Source of the DNA: a virus
DNA: 23,853 nt
Reading direction: 5' to 3' (one strand)
Virus record (IMG/VR): IMGVR_UViG_3300042484_000447
Span: 1-23,853 of that record
Shown: positions 1-7,184 of the stretch, piece after piece
Layout of the letters: each line of letters begins with the position of its first letter
How positions within the stretch are numbered: position 1 is the stretch's first letter
The notes under the pieces: model-generated
What the model saw: only the letters and a program-made list of their open reading frames with translations
Databases searched by the model: none
Told to the model about the DNA's origin: nothing
Program-made: the position numbers and the translations under genes

Positions 1-513
1 GCTTACCCTTATTGGCCTGTGCTTAGTAAGAACAAAGAACGAGAATATGTTTTAGAAGAACCTGTTAATCCTGAATGGAGAAATCCAAGCGTACAAAAGA
101 TAGATGTATTGATAAGAATGCACGGTAGTTTTAAAGAGTATCTTAATCAAACACCAATCAAGTGTGATGCACTACTAGGAAACAAAGTTGTTATTACCGC
201 CGAAGGATTAGTATTACCGTGTAACTTCTTCGAACATAACTTGTACGATGCTAGGTTCCATAACAGGTTACACTTACCGGGGGCAAACGACGCAAGCTTT
301 GACCACCGGGGAGATAATCAAGTACAACAGTTTGTATTACAGTATAAAGACGAACTTAACTTAAATCACAATAGTTTAGAAACTATTTTTAAAAGCGAGT
401 TCTGGAAAGAATTAACCAATCGCTGGTCAGGTCCAAATAAGATTATGGAGTGTGCAATGACATGCGGAGAGAAGTTTACCAAGGTATGGGACCAAGGAGG
501 GTCCGTTAGATGA
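1..513 (+). CDS. C-terminal part of a radical SAM protein with SPASM/Twitch-type domain (5'-partial)
   Basis: The frame is open to the left edge (codons from base 1 read AYPYWPVLSKNK), so the GTG at 19 is probably not a real start and the gene begins outside the window. Numbering from that GTG, the visible part has Cys49, then 13 residues, Gly, four residues and Cys68 (ending GLVLPC), followed far downstream by Cys145-x3-Cys149. The C-x13-G-x4-C ... C-x3-C spacing matches the auxiliary iron-sulfur cluster region (SPASM/Twitch) of radical SAM enzymes. The catalytic CxxxCxxC domain would lie upstream and is not visible, so the class is inferred from the tail alone. The stop overlaps the next start in ATGA, which implies translational coupling with the SDR gene and perhaps one pathway. 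The substrate is unknown. It is likely an auxiliary metabolic gene and not part of the virion. Confidence 0.7.
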   Translation, partial: AYPYWPVLSKNKEREYVLEEPVNPEWRNPSVQKIDVLIRMHGSFKEYLNQTPIKCDALLGNKVVITAEGLVLPCNFFEHNLYDARFHNRLHLPGANDASFDHRGDNQVQQFVLQYKDELNLNHNSLETIFKSEFWKELTNRWSGPNKIMECAMTCGEKFTKVWDQGGSVR

Positions 514-1094
514 AAGTGTTAGTTACAGGCGGTAATAGAGGATTAGGGAAGCATTTAGTTGAAGCATTCGGCGGTGACAGTCTCAGTCGTGCCACTGGGT
601 ACGACATTACAAAACATGTAAAAGAAATAGCCGATAAAAGCGTCATGTATGATGTGTTTATTAATAATGCGTTTGACGGTCCACCACAAGAATCGTGGGC
701 TAATTTTGGACAAGTAAATGTGCTAGAAGCGGTTTATGATAAATGGAAGCAAATTGGTAAATCAGGATATGTTTTCAATATTGGTAGTGCCGGCGAGAAA
801 CATGTTGTTGCCCGTGAACCTGGATTTGAAACTTATCGAGTGGCCAAGGCAGCATTGGCACATGCATCAAAACAATGCACAGCATCATTTAAGGCCAATC
901 AAGTTCCGTTTAAAACTACCTTGATTACACTAGATCGATTAGACACAGAACTTAGTCGCAGTCGTGCAAATTGGACGGGAAATGGCGTTCTATTAGGAGA
1001 TGTAGCTACGTTTATTGAGTATGCTACTGGACTATCAGCAAATACCTGCATTGAAGAAATAACTTTTTATTGTAACTTTGACTACAAGGCATAA
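510..1094 (+). CDS. Short-chain dehydrogenase/reductase (SDR) family protein
   Basis: The 194-residue protein starts with a Rossmann nucleotide-binding motif, TGGNRGLG at residues 6-13, the classical SDR TGxxxGxG form. An NNA motif follows at 52-54 (usual NNAG), a Ser at 93 in the NIGSAG strand, and the catalytic YxxxK pair as Tyr109 and Lys113 (YRVAK). Cofactor-binding and catalytic residues all appear present, so it should be an active NAD(P)(H)-dependent oxidoreductase. It is shorter than most classical SDRs (about 250 residues), mainly through compact loops and a reduced substrate-binding C-terminus. The ATG overlaps the upstream stop by four bases, so it is probably translated together with the SPASM-domain protein. 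The substrate cannot be told from sequence; sugar or cofactor modification are possibilities only. Confidence 0.85.
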   Translation: MKVLVTGGNRGLGKHLVEAFGGDSLSRATGYDITKHVKEIADKSVMYDVFINNAFDGPPQESWANFGQVNVLEAVYDKWKQIGKSGYVFNIGSAGEKHVVAREPGFETYRVAKAALAHASKQCTASFKANQVPFKTTLITLDRLDTELSRSRANWTGNGVLLGDVATFIEYATGLSANTCIEEITFYCNFDYKA

Positions 1095-1104
1095 TTAATG
1101 CTGT

Positions 1105-1539
1105 ATGTCATGGCTATTTGAATCCACTTTAGTGGAAGTACTTCCTGAAGATTGCGTAGGATTTGTGTATTTGATAACAAATACAGTATCTGGACGTAAA
1201 TATATAGGTAAAAAATTAGCTAAATTTTCAAAAACTACTTATAAAGTAGTCAAGCTCAAAAATGGTAACAAAAAACGAAAGAAGATTAGAAGTAAAATAG
1301 ACTCGGATTGGCAAACGTATTATGGGTCAAACGACGAATTAAATCAAGATATACAGACACTAGGTCAAGACAATTTTAAAAGAGAAATACTCTACTACTG
1401 CAATTCCAAAGCACAATGCTCGTACATAGAAGCGCGAGAACAATTTAGACACCAAGTCTTAGAATCAGATGCGTACTACAACGGACAGATCAGCGTTCGT
1501 GTCCATGGCTCCCACATTAAAAACAAGTTAGGCAGTTAA
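1105..1539 (+). CDS. GIY-YIG-family endonuclease, SegE-like
   Basis: This 144-residue basic protein has a GFVYLITN strand (residues 19-26) followed by KYIGKK (32-37), the paired strands that define the GIY-YIG nuclease fold. Further on are YYGSN (72-76) and YIEA with a Glu near 109 in the place of the family's metal-binding glutamate. A Lys/Arg-rich insertion at about 43-64 (NGNKKRKKIRSK) probably contacts DNA. The arrangement resembles the free-standing SegE-type endonucleases of T4-like phages, which nick or cut DNA and spread as selfish genes. An in-frame TAA at 1096-1098 limits the start to the ATG at 1105. No strong ribosome binding site precedes it. The gene ends directly beside the structured region at 1542, an adjacency typical of mobile introns or their remnants, although no interrupted host gene is visible. 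Confidence 0.8.
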   Translation: MSWLFESTLVEVLPEDCVGFVYLITNTVSGRKYIGKKLAKFSKTTYKVVKLKNGNKKRKKIRSKIDSDWQTYYGSNDELNQDIQTLGQDNFKREILYYCNSKAQCSYIEAREQFRHQVLESDAYYNGQISVRVHGSHIKNKLGS

Positions 1540-1541
1540 GC

Positions 1542-1849
1542 TAGCACAAGCTAATATCGTGTGCCCTATACCTGGTAGAAATACGCAGGGATGGAAGACT
1601 CGCCGCTGCAACGAGCACTCAACTACTACCCGCAAGGATGAGGATCGCAAACGCCGCGATTTAGTTGTTTGAATAGGATAATATGGCTAGAAAGACGTAG
1701 CAGCGATGCTACACGTTTATATAGTAGGCTAGTATCTATTGTGTAAACCGCCGTTGTATAAGAACGGAGCTCGAGGTACAGGACAACCGCCTCTGTAATG
1801 CTCTAATACTAGTGACTGTGCTAACTCAGATGAAGTGCATTTATTTTTT
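1542..1849 (+). ncRNA. Candidate structured non-coding RNA, family unknown
   Basis: This stretch has no convincing protein gene but many consistent helices on the plus strand. TAGCACA (1542-1548) pairs with TGTGCTA (1817-1823) and would close the domain. Inside it are CCTG-GTA/TAC-g-CAGG with a GAAA loop (1571-1589); CTCG/CGAG (1599-1615); ATCGC/GCGAT (1644-1660); AC-GTAGCA/TGCTAC-ac-GT with a GCGA loop (1695-1716), enclosed by CTAG/CTAG (1687-1690 and 1729-1732); CCGTT/AACGG (1751-1767); and GAGG/CCTC (1773-1793). Two loops are GNRA tetraloops. A T-rich run (1841-1849) follows the closing helix and could mark the 3' end. It precedes convergent minus-strand genes, so it is not a leader of a downstream gene. 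I could not match it to tmRNA, RNase P RNA, a group I core or a cobalamin riboswitch. The strand is inferred from the GNRA loops. Confidence 0.45.
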
Positions 1850-1865
1850 GCCCGCCCTGGGCAAA
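1847..1865. repeat. Perfect 7-bp inverted repeat (hairpin)
   Basis: TTTGCCC and GGGCAAA are separated by five bases (GCCCT). No T-run follows the hairpin on either strand in the position a classical terminator needs; the T-run precedes it on the plus strand. It may be a boundary structure between the RNA-like region and the minus-strand genes. Confidence 0.5.
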
Positions 1866-1893
1866 GACTGACCATTGAATCTAGATGAAATCT

Positions 1894-1930
1894 CTAAAAA
1901 CAATGTTGATGAGCTTTAGCGAAATCAACA
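1894..1930 (-). terminator. Rho-independent terminator for the minus-strand baseplate genes
   Basis: Read on the minus strand, TGTTGAT and ATCAACA form a 7-bp stem (plus-strand 1904-1910 and 1924-1930), followed by a T-rich tract (complement of 1894-1903). A second smaller hairpin, GATGAC/GTCATC (1931-1946), lies between this stem and the stop codon of the small minus-strand gene. Together they form a tandem-hairpin transcript end. Confidence 0.65.
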
Positions 1931-1946
1931 GATGACGTTAGTCATC

Positions 1947-2159
1947 TTAGAAGAATGGCATTCCTGACTTCTTGGAAGTTTCTAAATTATCTTTAATTAT
2001 CTTGCTAATGAGTTCTCGATCAGTGTTGCTTAAGAGCATGGCATCTTCGTAGTTAAGACCACCCCTCATATACCAGCTGAATCTTAGAGCTTCTTCTCTT
2101 AAGGCTTTTGACTGTTTCTCTAATCTATCAAAATAATCAACCATGTCATCGTTTGACAT
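1947..2159 (-). CDS. Small conserved T4-like phage protein paired with the baseplate hub gene
   Basis: The start is taken as the ATG at 2159 (MSNDDMVDYF, 70 residues) and not the TTG two codons upstream at 2165. An AAGG overlapping the end of the hub gene lies about 9 bases before this ATG. The protein is highly charged and helical, with a segment RFSWYMRGGLNYEDAMLLS and a Lys-rich tail ending GMPFF. Small proteins with this W/YMRGG-type core occur beside gp26-like genes in aquatic T4-like phages, and may act in hub assembly in the way T4 gp51 does. That role is inferred from position and general likeness only. It follows the hub gene by 11 bases, shares its transcript, and is followed by the terminator pair at 1894-1946. 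Confidence 0.7.
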   Translation of the reverse strand: MSNDDMVDYFDRLEKQSKALREEALRFSWYMRGGLNYEDAMLLSNTDRELISKIIKDNLETSKKSGMPFF

Positions 2160-2170
2160 AGCCAAAAGCC

Positions 2171-3007
2171 TTAGGCGAAAAAATTTGATTCTTCAAATGT
2201 TAAGTCTGAGCTGTATTCTTTTGTGCAACTCTGACAGGCTATGTTCATTGGGTGTAGTTTGTTGTTTTTAGATATATTTTCTACTGTAGTTTTAATTTCA
2301 TTGTATAATGCAGTTTCACAATTATAAATGAATTCTTTAATAAACTTTTCTTCAGCTACTTGAGTTCCGTCTTTGGTTACAATAGATTCTATAGCATTAA
2401 CAATAGTCATTATGTTTAGATCAGTGATCTTGGGGAATAGATCTTTAAACTGTTCCATTTTTTGTTCTTCGGTCAAATCACTGCTGGTAATTGCCATTAT
2501 TAGTTTTTGTTGTTCAAACGAATAAAGATTTGCTTTGTTTAGTGATTCAAAAATTAAAGGTTTAATGTTAAATGTTAACTCGCCTATTTGCACTGCAGGA
2601 AAATCTGGTGCTGGCAACGAATCAAGTAGTGTTCCAAGATCAACTGTGTTTAAGTTTTCCTCTCCACAATGTGGGCACTTAGTGGTAATGTCCATGTCTG
2701 ACCCGTAGCTAGCAATACGTATAGAAATCATTATTGGATCTAGGTCTATTGTTGGTATAGCCCAAGCGTTTTTGATACTTGGACAACAACTTTGTATAAC
2801 ATTTACCATACCTTCACCGTTCATTAGGGCGTCTGGGGTTTTGAATGTTATTTCATCTTTGACAGTCATTGGGTATACAGGGATTTCACCTGATGCGGGC
2901 AAATCAATTGCAGATTCGTCCCAATACTGCCCCTGACTAGGTAGCTTTAAGTAGATAGCAGGTTGTCTAAAGTGTTTAAAAAGTGGATTATTTGCTGTAA
3001 TCGCCAT
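2171..3007 (-). CDS. T4 gp26/gp51-family baseplate hub protein
   Basis: The N-terminus (YLKLPSQGQYWDES, then GEIPVYPMTVKDE and LMNGEGMVNVIQSC) follows the pattern of the T4 baseplate hub family that includes gp26 and gp51: a Pro-rich opening, a 'pMt..dE' strand and a conserved Cys-containing helix. Two Cys pairs, CPHCG in the middle and CQSC near the C-terminus, could together bind zinc. The C-terminal half is helical. The product should act in assembly of the central hub of the baseplate. The start is taken as ATG at 3007 (MAITANNPLF, 278 residues) because GGGAATC precedes it at suitable spacing; the ATG at 3022 has no ribosome binding site. A perfect T4 late promoter octamer lies on the minus strand at 3040-3047. 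gp26 and gp51 cannot be told apart by eye. Confidence 0.78.
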   Translation of the reverse strand: MAITANNPLFKHFRQPAIYLKLPSQGQYWDESAIDLPASGEIPVYPMTVKDEITFKTPDALMNGEGMVNVIQSCCPSIKNAWAIPTIDLDPIMISIRIASYGSDMDITTKCPHCGEENLNTVDLGTLLDSLPAPDFPAVQIGELTFNIKPLIFESLNKANLYSFEQQKLIMAITSSDLTEEQKMEQFKDLFPKITDLNIMTIVNAIESIVTKDGTQVAEEKFIKEFIYNCETALYNEIKTTVENISKNNKLHPMNIACQSCTKEYSSDLTFEESNFFA

Positions 3008-3019
3008 GGTGTTGATTCC

Positions 3020-3027
3020 CATAAATA
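3020..3027 (+). promoter_or_regulatory. T4-type late promoter element CATAAATA
   Basis: One mismatch from the T4 late consensus TATAAATA. It sits 32 bases before the ATG at 3060, so it fits a transcript starting near 3034 and reading the tape-measure-like gene. Confidence 0.6.
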
Positions 3028-3039
3028 TAATTGATTACG

Positions 3040-3047
3040 TATTTATA
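3040..3047 (-). promoter_or_regulatory. T4-type late promoter element TATAAATA
   Basis: The plus strand reads TATTTATA, so the minus strand has the exact T4 late consensus. It lies 32 bases upstream of the hub-gene ATG at 3007, giving a short leader that holds the GGGAA ribosome binding site. Confidence 0.7.
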
Positions 3048-3059
3048 GGTAAAAAATCC

Positions 3060-5408
3060 ATGTCTGTAAATGTTGACATTCCGGGAATAGGAAGTGTTAG
3101 GGCACAAAATGCTGCCCAAGAAGATACTCTGAAGGCTTTATTAAGTGTTACCCAAAGTGCAATTGGGCGGCAGCGTCGGTCTGACACAGACGTATCGAAC
3201 CTGTTGCGTAAGCAATCGGCCAGTGCCGAAGATGCCACATCTTCATTTAGCACCATGGCTTCGTCGGCCAAGCAAGCTGGCAGCGCATCATCGTCGTTTT
3301 ACAGCAGAATAACAGATAACTTAGATAGTACAAATCGCGGTTTCAGCATGATGGGGGCGCAAGTCCAGCAATTTGGCAAGGATCTGCTGTTTGTTTCTGG
3401 GAGTATAATTTCTCAGTGGACCAAGAGTTTTTCAGGCGATGTATTTACTAGCCCTGTACAGAAATCCGCTAACTCACTGAACATGGCCATTGGATTAGCA
3501 GTCAAAGGTGTGGGCGTCTTTGGTTCTGCAGCAGGTGGTATTGTTAGTTCTGTGCCGGGATTAGGTAAATTAGGTGATCTGTTTGGCAAGTCCATTGAAG
3601 GATCAGCTGGTGTAATTGGTACAGTATTGACTGAACTAAACAGTCACATGGCGCAGGAACTCACTGGCACTATAAAGAATTACAGTCAATTTAATAAGAT
3701 GGGTGCCAGCTTCACAGAGAGCATAAGCGATCTACGTTTGTACTCTACTGCAGCTGGCATGACTGTTGATCAATTTACAACTGCAATTAAAGCATCAAGA
3801 CAAGACATTGGTAAGTTTGGTGCTAACGTAGCCGACGGCTCATTGATGTTGGCACGGTATAGCAATTACATGAACGAGTTTAATGCTCAAGGTACCAAAG
3901 GAGGCACAAGCTTTAGAAAAGAGCTCATGCTAATGGGCTACGGGATTGAAGAGCAAACAGAACTAACTGCCGGCTATCTAGCTAGTCTACGCGGTGTGAT
4001 GAGCGCAGAAAAAATACGCGATATGGATGCTAAAAAAGTAGCCGAAGGCACCAAGCAATATGCAGCAGATTTGAAAGTTTTGGCAGATATAACAGGACAA
4101 GACGCCAAAGCTGCTCAAGAACGAGCTAGACAAGTTTCAATGGAAGCTGATATCATGGCTCAATTGAAAACTCCTGAAGAAGTAGAAAAGTTCCAGGCTG
4201 CATTACGGTCAATGCCGGAATATGCTAAAAAAGGATTTATGGAATATGTAAGTAGTGGCGGTCAAGCAATTACCGACGGTGCTACAAACGTATTCATGGC
4301 GCAGAATGCTAAATTAATGCCAATGTATGAGCAACAGTATGCTCAGATGAAAGATGCAAATGTTAATTCTAAAGAAGTACAACGAACAACATTAAACAGC
4401 GCAAGAGAAGTGGCAGAAGAACAACGAAGAATAGCACAAGATGGCGGTGCAGTAATTAATCAAGCATATAGAATGGGTGCATCAGGTGTAGGTGAATATG
4501 CTAAAATGATTAACGAAGCCACAGCGTCTGGGTTATATTCAAAAGATGCAGTAGACAATAGTATAACAGCACAAGAAAAACAAGTAAAAACACAAGATCT
4601 ATTAACTAAGAGCATGGTAGATGCTGCAGATTCTACACAGAAGTTTGCAGTGTTTACACAAGAACTATCAAGCAAATATCTACCGCAATACGCAGAGTTA
4701 CTTAAAAACACTACTAGTCTTACCACTGATGTACTTAAATCAGCAGCAACTAAAATAACAGGTGTTCCGTCAGGACCAACAGATATCTCTGGTGGGATTG
4801 ACAGATTATTAAAAGATCTAACGCCAGCGGTCAAGCAAGGTATGGAACTTGGGTGGAACTCAATAAAAGGAACATTAGGTGATTGGATGCGAAATTATGC
4901 ATTTGGCGGTAATCAGCCTGCTATAACACCACGAGCAGCCGGTGGTCCTGTATCTGCCAATATGCCTTATATTGTAGGTGAAGAAGGTCCGGAACTTCGT
5001 GTATTTGATTCACCAGGTACAATATTACCAAGCTCGGTATTGGCCGGGTTATCGCAGCAATTAAATCAACCTGATCAAAGTTCTCCTAGACAGATGCAAG
5101 AAAGCTTTGCATCAACATTGCAATCAATTAAGCAACAGGCGCAGACAGCGTCGGATCGAGCAGCAACAATTAAACCAAAAGAGAATATTGAAGAACTTCC
5201 AACAGCATTGCAAACTGCTTTAGAAAAAGTATTATCCGGTCCATCTGGGTTTGTTACACCAATAACCGAATTTAAAAATCAATTGATTGATAACAATAAA
5301 ACGCAGCAGAGTATGCTACAAGAGCAAATTGACAAACTCAAAGATCTAATAGACGCAATGGGCGAAAATACCAGGGTCAATGAAAGAATAGCCAACGAGC
5401 TTTCGTAG
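3060..5408 (+). CDS. Tail tape-measure-like protein
   Basis: The 782-residue product (from ATG 3060, MSVNVDIPGIG) is mostly helical and rich in Ala, Gln, Ser and Lys. It has a Gly/Ala-rich hydrophobic stretch at about residues 125-165 (GLAVKGVGVFGSAAGG) that could insert in a membrane. Near residue 645 it carries AAGGPVSANMPYIVGEEGPE, a signature common near the C-terminal end of phage tape-measure proteins, followed by a helical tail ending in a coiled-coil-like segment. The expected role is to set tail length and pass DNA through the cell envelope. The ATG at 3006 in the same frame is rejected as the start because it lies upstream of the late promoter and overlaps the divergent hub gene; a weak AGGT precedes the ATG at 3060. 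In T4 the tape measure (gp29) lies elsewhere and is shorter, so orthology to gp29 is not claimed. Confidence 0.75.
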   Translation: MSVNVDIPGIGSVRAQNAAQEDTLKALLSVTQSAIGRQRRSDTDVSNLLRKQSASAEDATSSFSTMASSAKQAGSASSSFYSRITDNLDSTNRGFSMMGAQVQQFGKDLLFVSGSIISQWTKSFSGDVFTSPVQKSANSLNMAIGLAVKGVGVFGSAAGGIVSSVPGLGKLGDLFGKSIEGSAGVIGTVLTELNSHMAQELTGTIKNYSQFNKMGASFTESISDLRLYSTAAGMTVDQFTTAIKASRQDIGKFGANVADGSLMLARYSNYMNEFNAQGTKGGTSFRKELMLMGYGIEEQTELTAGYLASLRGVMSAEKIRDMDAKKVAEGTKQYAADLKVLADITGQDAKAAQERARQVSMEADIMAQLKTPEEVEKFQAALRSMPEYAKKGFMEYVSSGGQAITDGATNVFMAQNAKLMPMYEQQYAQMKDANVNSKEVQRTTLNSAREVAEEQRRIAQDGGAVINQAYRMGASGVGEYAKMINEATASGLYSKDAVDNSITAQEKQVKTQDLLTKSMVDAADSTQKFAVFTQELSSKYLPQYAELLKNTTSLTTDVLKSAATKITGVPSGPTDISGGIDRLLKDLTPAVKQGMELGWNSIKGTLGDWMRNYAFGGNQPAITPRAAGGPVSANMPYIVGEEGPELRVFDSPGTILPSSVLAGLSQQLNQPDQSSPRQMQESFASTLQSIKQQAQTASDRAATIKPKENIEELPTALQTALEKVLSGPSGFVTPITEFKNQLIDNNKTQQSMLQEQIDKLKDLIDAMGENTRVNERIANELS

Positions 5409-5409
5409 C

Positions 5410-5417
5410 GGTAAATA
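5410..5417 (+). promoter_or_regulatory. Late promoter-like element GGTAAATA
   Basis: The TAAATA core lies just after the tape-measure stop and 20 bases before the portal ATG at 5438. GGAA at about 5429-5432 could serve as ribosome binding site in the short leader. Confidence 0.5.
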
Positions 5418-5437
5418 TAGCATATCCTGGAACTCTT

Positions 5438-7159
5438 ATGACGTGGCGCAAATATTTTAAAAGCAGCAACTTACCGAGCAATGTAAGTCCAATTGGCAGT
5501 GGTCGTAGCCAACCCGACCCTGGATACAGAAACTATCAAAGTAACTTACCGGAAGTATACATTGGACACCCAAATCGTACTGAACGTTATAATCAGTACG
5601 AACAAATGGACATGGATTCAGAGATTAATGCAGCATTAGACATACTGGCTGAGTTTATGACTCAAAAGAATGAATCTAACAATACTGCATTTGATATTCA
5701 TTTTAAAGAAAAGCCCACAGACAACGAAGTCAAGATTATCAAAGAGCAGCTACAGCAATGGGTTGCATTAAATGAACTTAACAAAAGAATCTTTAAGATT
5801 ATTCGTAATACTATCAAGTATGGCGATCAAGTGTTTGTTAGAGACCCAGAAACGTTTAAGTTGTTTTGGGTAGAAATGACCAAAGTAGTTAAAGTTATTG
5901 TCAACGAAGCAGAAGGCAAAAAGCCCGAACAATACATTCTTAAAGAGATTAATCCCAACTTTCAGAACTTAACTGTTACAGCAGTTTCAACATCAGACAC
6001 ATACATTAATCACCCACAAGTTGGTGGCCCAAGCGGTAGTTACGTGCAGCCTGCTACACCATATAGCGGTGGGAGTCGCTTTACTCATGCACAAAACGAA
6101 GCTGCAATTAATGCAGAACACGTCATGCATATCAGTTTAACAGAAGGATTAGACGTATATTGGCCGTTCGGAAACAGTGTATTAGAGAATGTTTTTAAGG
6201 TTTTTAAGCAGAAAGAACTGCTAGAAGACAGTATCATTATATACCGTGTGCAACGTGCACCGGAGCGTAGAGTATTCAAAATTGACGTAGGTAACATGCC
6301 TACACACATGGCAATGGCCTATGTAGAACGTGTTAAAAACGAAATACATCAACGAAGGATCCCAACGCAAACTGGCGGTGGTGCAAACATGATGGACGCT
6401 ACATATAACCCATTAAGCATGATGGAAGATTACTTTTTTCCACAAAGTGCAGATGGACGTGGATCTAGTATTGATGTATTCCCAGGTGGACAAAACCTAG
6501 GTGAAATTACAGATTTACGTTTCTTTACTAACAAGTTATTCCGTGGACTGCGTATTCCTAGCTCGTACTTGCCCACTGGATTAGATGATGGATCTCAATC
6601 AGTAAGCGACGGGCGTGTTGGTACGGCACTTATACAAGAATGGCGTTTTAACCAGTATTGTAAGCGTCTGCAGTCAATGATTGTAGACAAATTAGATCAA
6701 GAATTTAAGCTGTTTATGCGTTGGCGCGGTATTAACATTGATGGACAATTGTTTGATTTAATATTCGAAGAGCCGCAAAACTTTGCACAATATCGTCAAG
6801 CTGATATTGATACAGCACGTATTAATACGTTTACTTCATTAGAACAAGTTCCGTATTTGAGTAAGCGTTTTCTAATGAAACGTTACTTAGGAATGACAGA
6901 ACAAGAAATGAGCGAAAACGAAACAATGTGGGCCGAGGAGCAAGGCGACGTTGAAGCAGCACCAGCAGAAGATCCGTCATTGCGATCAGTTGGCATTAGC
7001 CCTGGTGCTATTGCCGGCGACCTTGATGCAGTAACACCACCTGCCGAAGGCGAACTAGGCGGAGGGATGGCTCCTGGCGGAATGGAAGGAATGAGCCCAA
7101 TGTCTGGACCTGCTCCGGGTGCTGCAGCCGGTGTACAAGCTGCCCCAATGGGCGCATAA
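5438..7159 (+). CDS. gp20: Portal vertex protein, T4 gp20-like
   Basis: The 573-residue protein carries the strongly conserved centre of T4-type portals: RAPERRVFKIDVGNMP (from about residue 272), a MEDYFFP segment, FPGGQNLGEITDLRFF (from about 348) and the FRGLRIPSSYLP helix-loop. It forms the dodecameric ring at the unique head vertex, through which DNA is packaged and to which the tail joins. Its length is close to T4 gp20 (about 520 residues), with an added Pro/Gly/Ala/Met-rich low-complexity tail over the last 70 or so residues (GGGMAPGGMEGMSP). It is the first gene of the head module and is followed by core, protease, scaffold and capsid genes in T4-like order. This is among the surest calls in the window. 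Confidence 0.97.
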   Translation: MTWRKYFKSSNLPSNVSPIGSGRSQPDPGYRNYQSNLPEVYIGHPNRTERYNQYEQMDMDSEINAALDILAEFMTQKNESNNTAFDIHFKEKPTDNEVKIIKEQLQQWVALNELNKRIFKIIRNTIKYGDQVFVRDPETFKLFWVEMTKVVKVIVNEAEGKKPEQYILKEINPNFQNLTVTAVSTSDTYINHPQVGGPSGSYVQPATPYSGGSRFTHAQNEAAINAEHVMHISLTEGLDVYWPFGNSVLENVFKVFKQKELLEDSIIIYRVQRAPERRVFKIDVGNMPTHMAMAYVERVKNEIHQRRIPTQTGGGANMMDATYNPLSMMEDYFFPQSADGRGSSIDVFPGGQNLGEITDLRFFTNKLFRGLRIPSSYLPTGLDDGSQSVSDGRVGTALIQEWRFNQYCKRLQSMIVDKLDQEFKLFMRWRGINIDGQLFDLIFEEPQNFAQYRQADIDTARINTFTSLEQVPYLSKRFLMKRYLGMTEQEMSENETMWAEEQGDVEAAPAEDPSLRSVGISPGAIAGDLDAVTPPAEGELGGGMAPGGMEGMSPMSGPAPGAAAGVQAAPMGA

Positions 7160-7171
7160 ATGGTATTTTTG

Positions 7172-7179
7172 GGTAAATA
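7172..7179 (+). promoter_or_regulatory. Late promoter-like element GGTAAATA
   Basis: It lies directly after the portal stop. The core ends only five bases before the ATG at 7185, so if used in T4 fashion the transcript would begin at or next to the start codon. Confidence 0.4.
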
Positions 7180-7184
7180 ATGTT

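Noticed and set aside
19-21. GTG start for the first gene
   Set aside because: The frame stays open upstream to the window edge and the domain is only a C-terminal part, so the gene is cut by the window.
1590-1660. Cobalamin-riboswitch-like bases (GGAA, TGCAA, CCCGCAA)
   Set aside because: The required pairings and the GCCACTG-type B12 box are absent, and no plus-strand gene follows to be controlled.
1591-1662. Two overlapping mini-ORFs (MEDSPLQRALNYYPQG and MRIANAAI)
   Set aside because: Very short, no supporting context, and they fall inside the helices of the RNA candidate.
1540-1850. tmRNA, RNase P RNA or group I intron
   Set aside because: No tRNA-like ends with TTCGA arm, no RNase P conserved regions, and no recognisable group I P3-P7 core. 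The neighbouring SDR and GIY-YIG genes are complete, so there is no split exon.
1904-1945. Hammerhead-ribozyme-like TGATGA...GAAA sequence
   Set aside because: The first core base is T in place of C, stem II would be two pairs, and no stem I or III partner fits. A simple TGTTGAT/ATCAACA hairpin explains it better as a minus-strand terminator.
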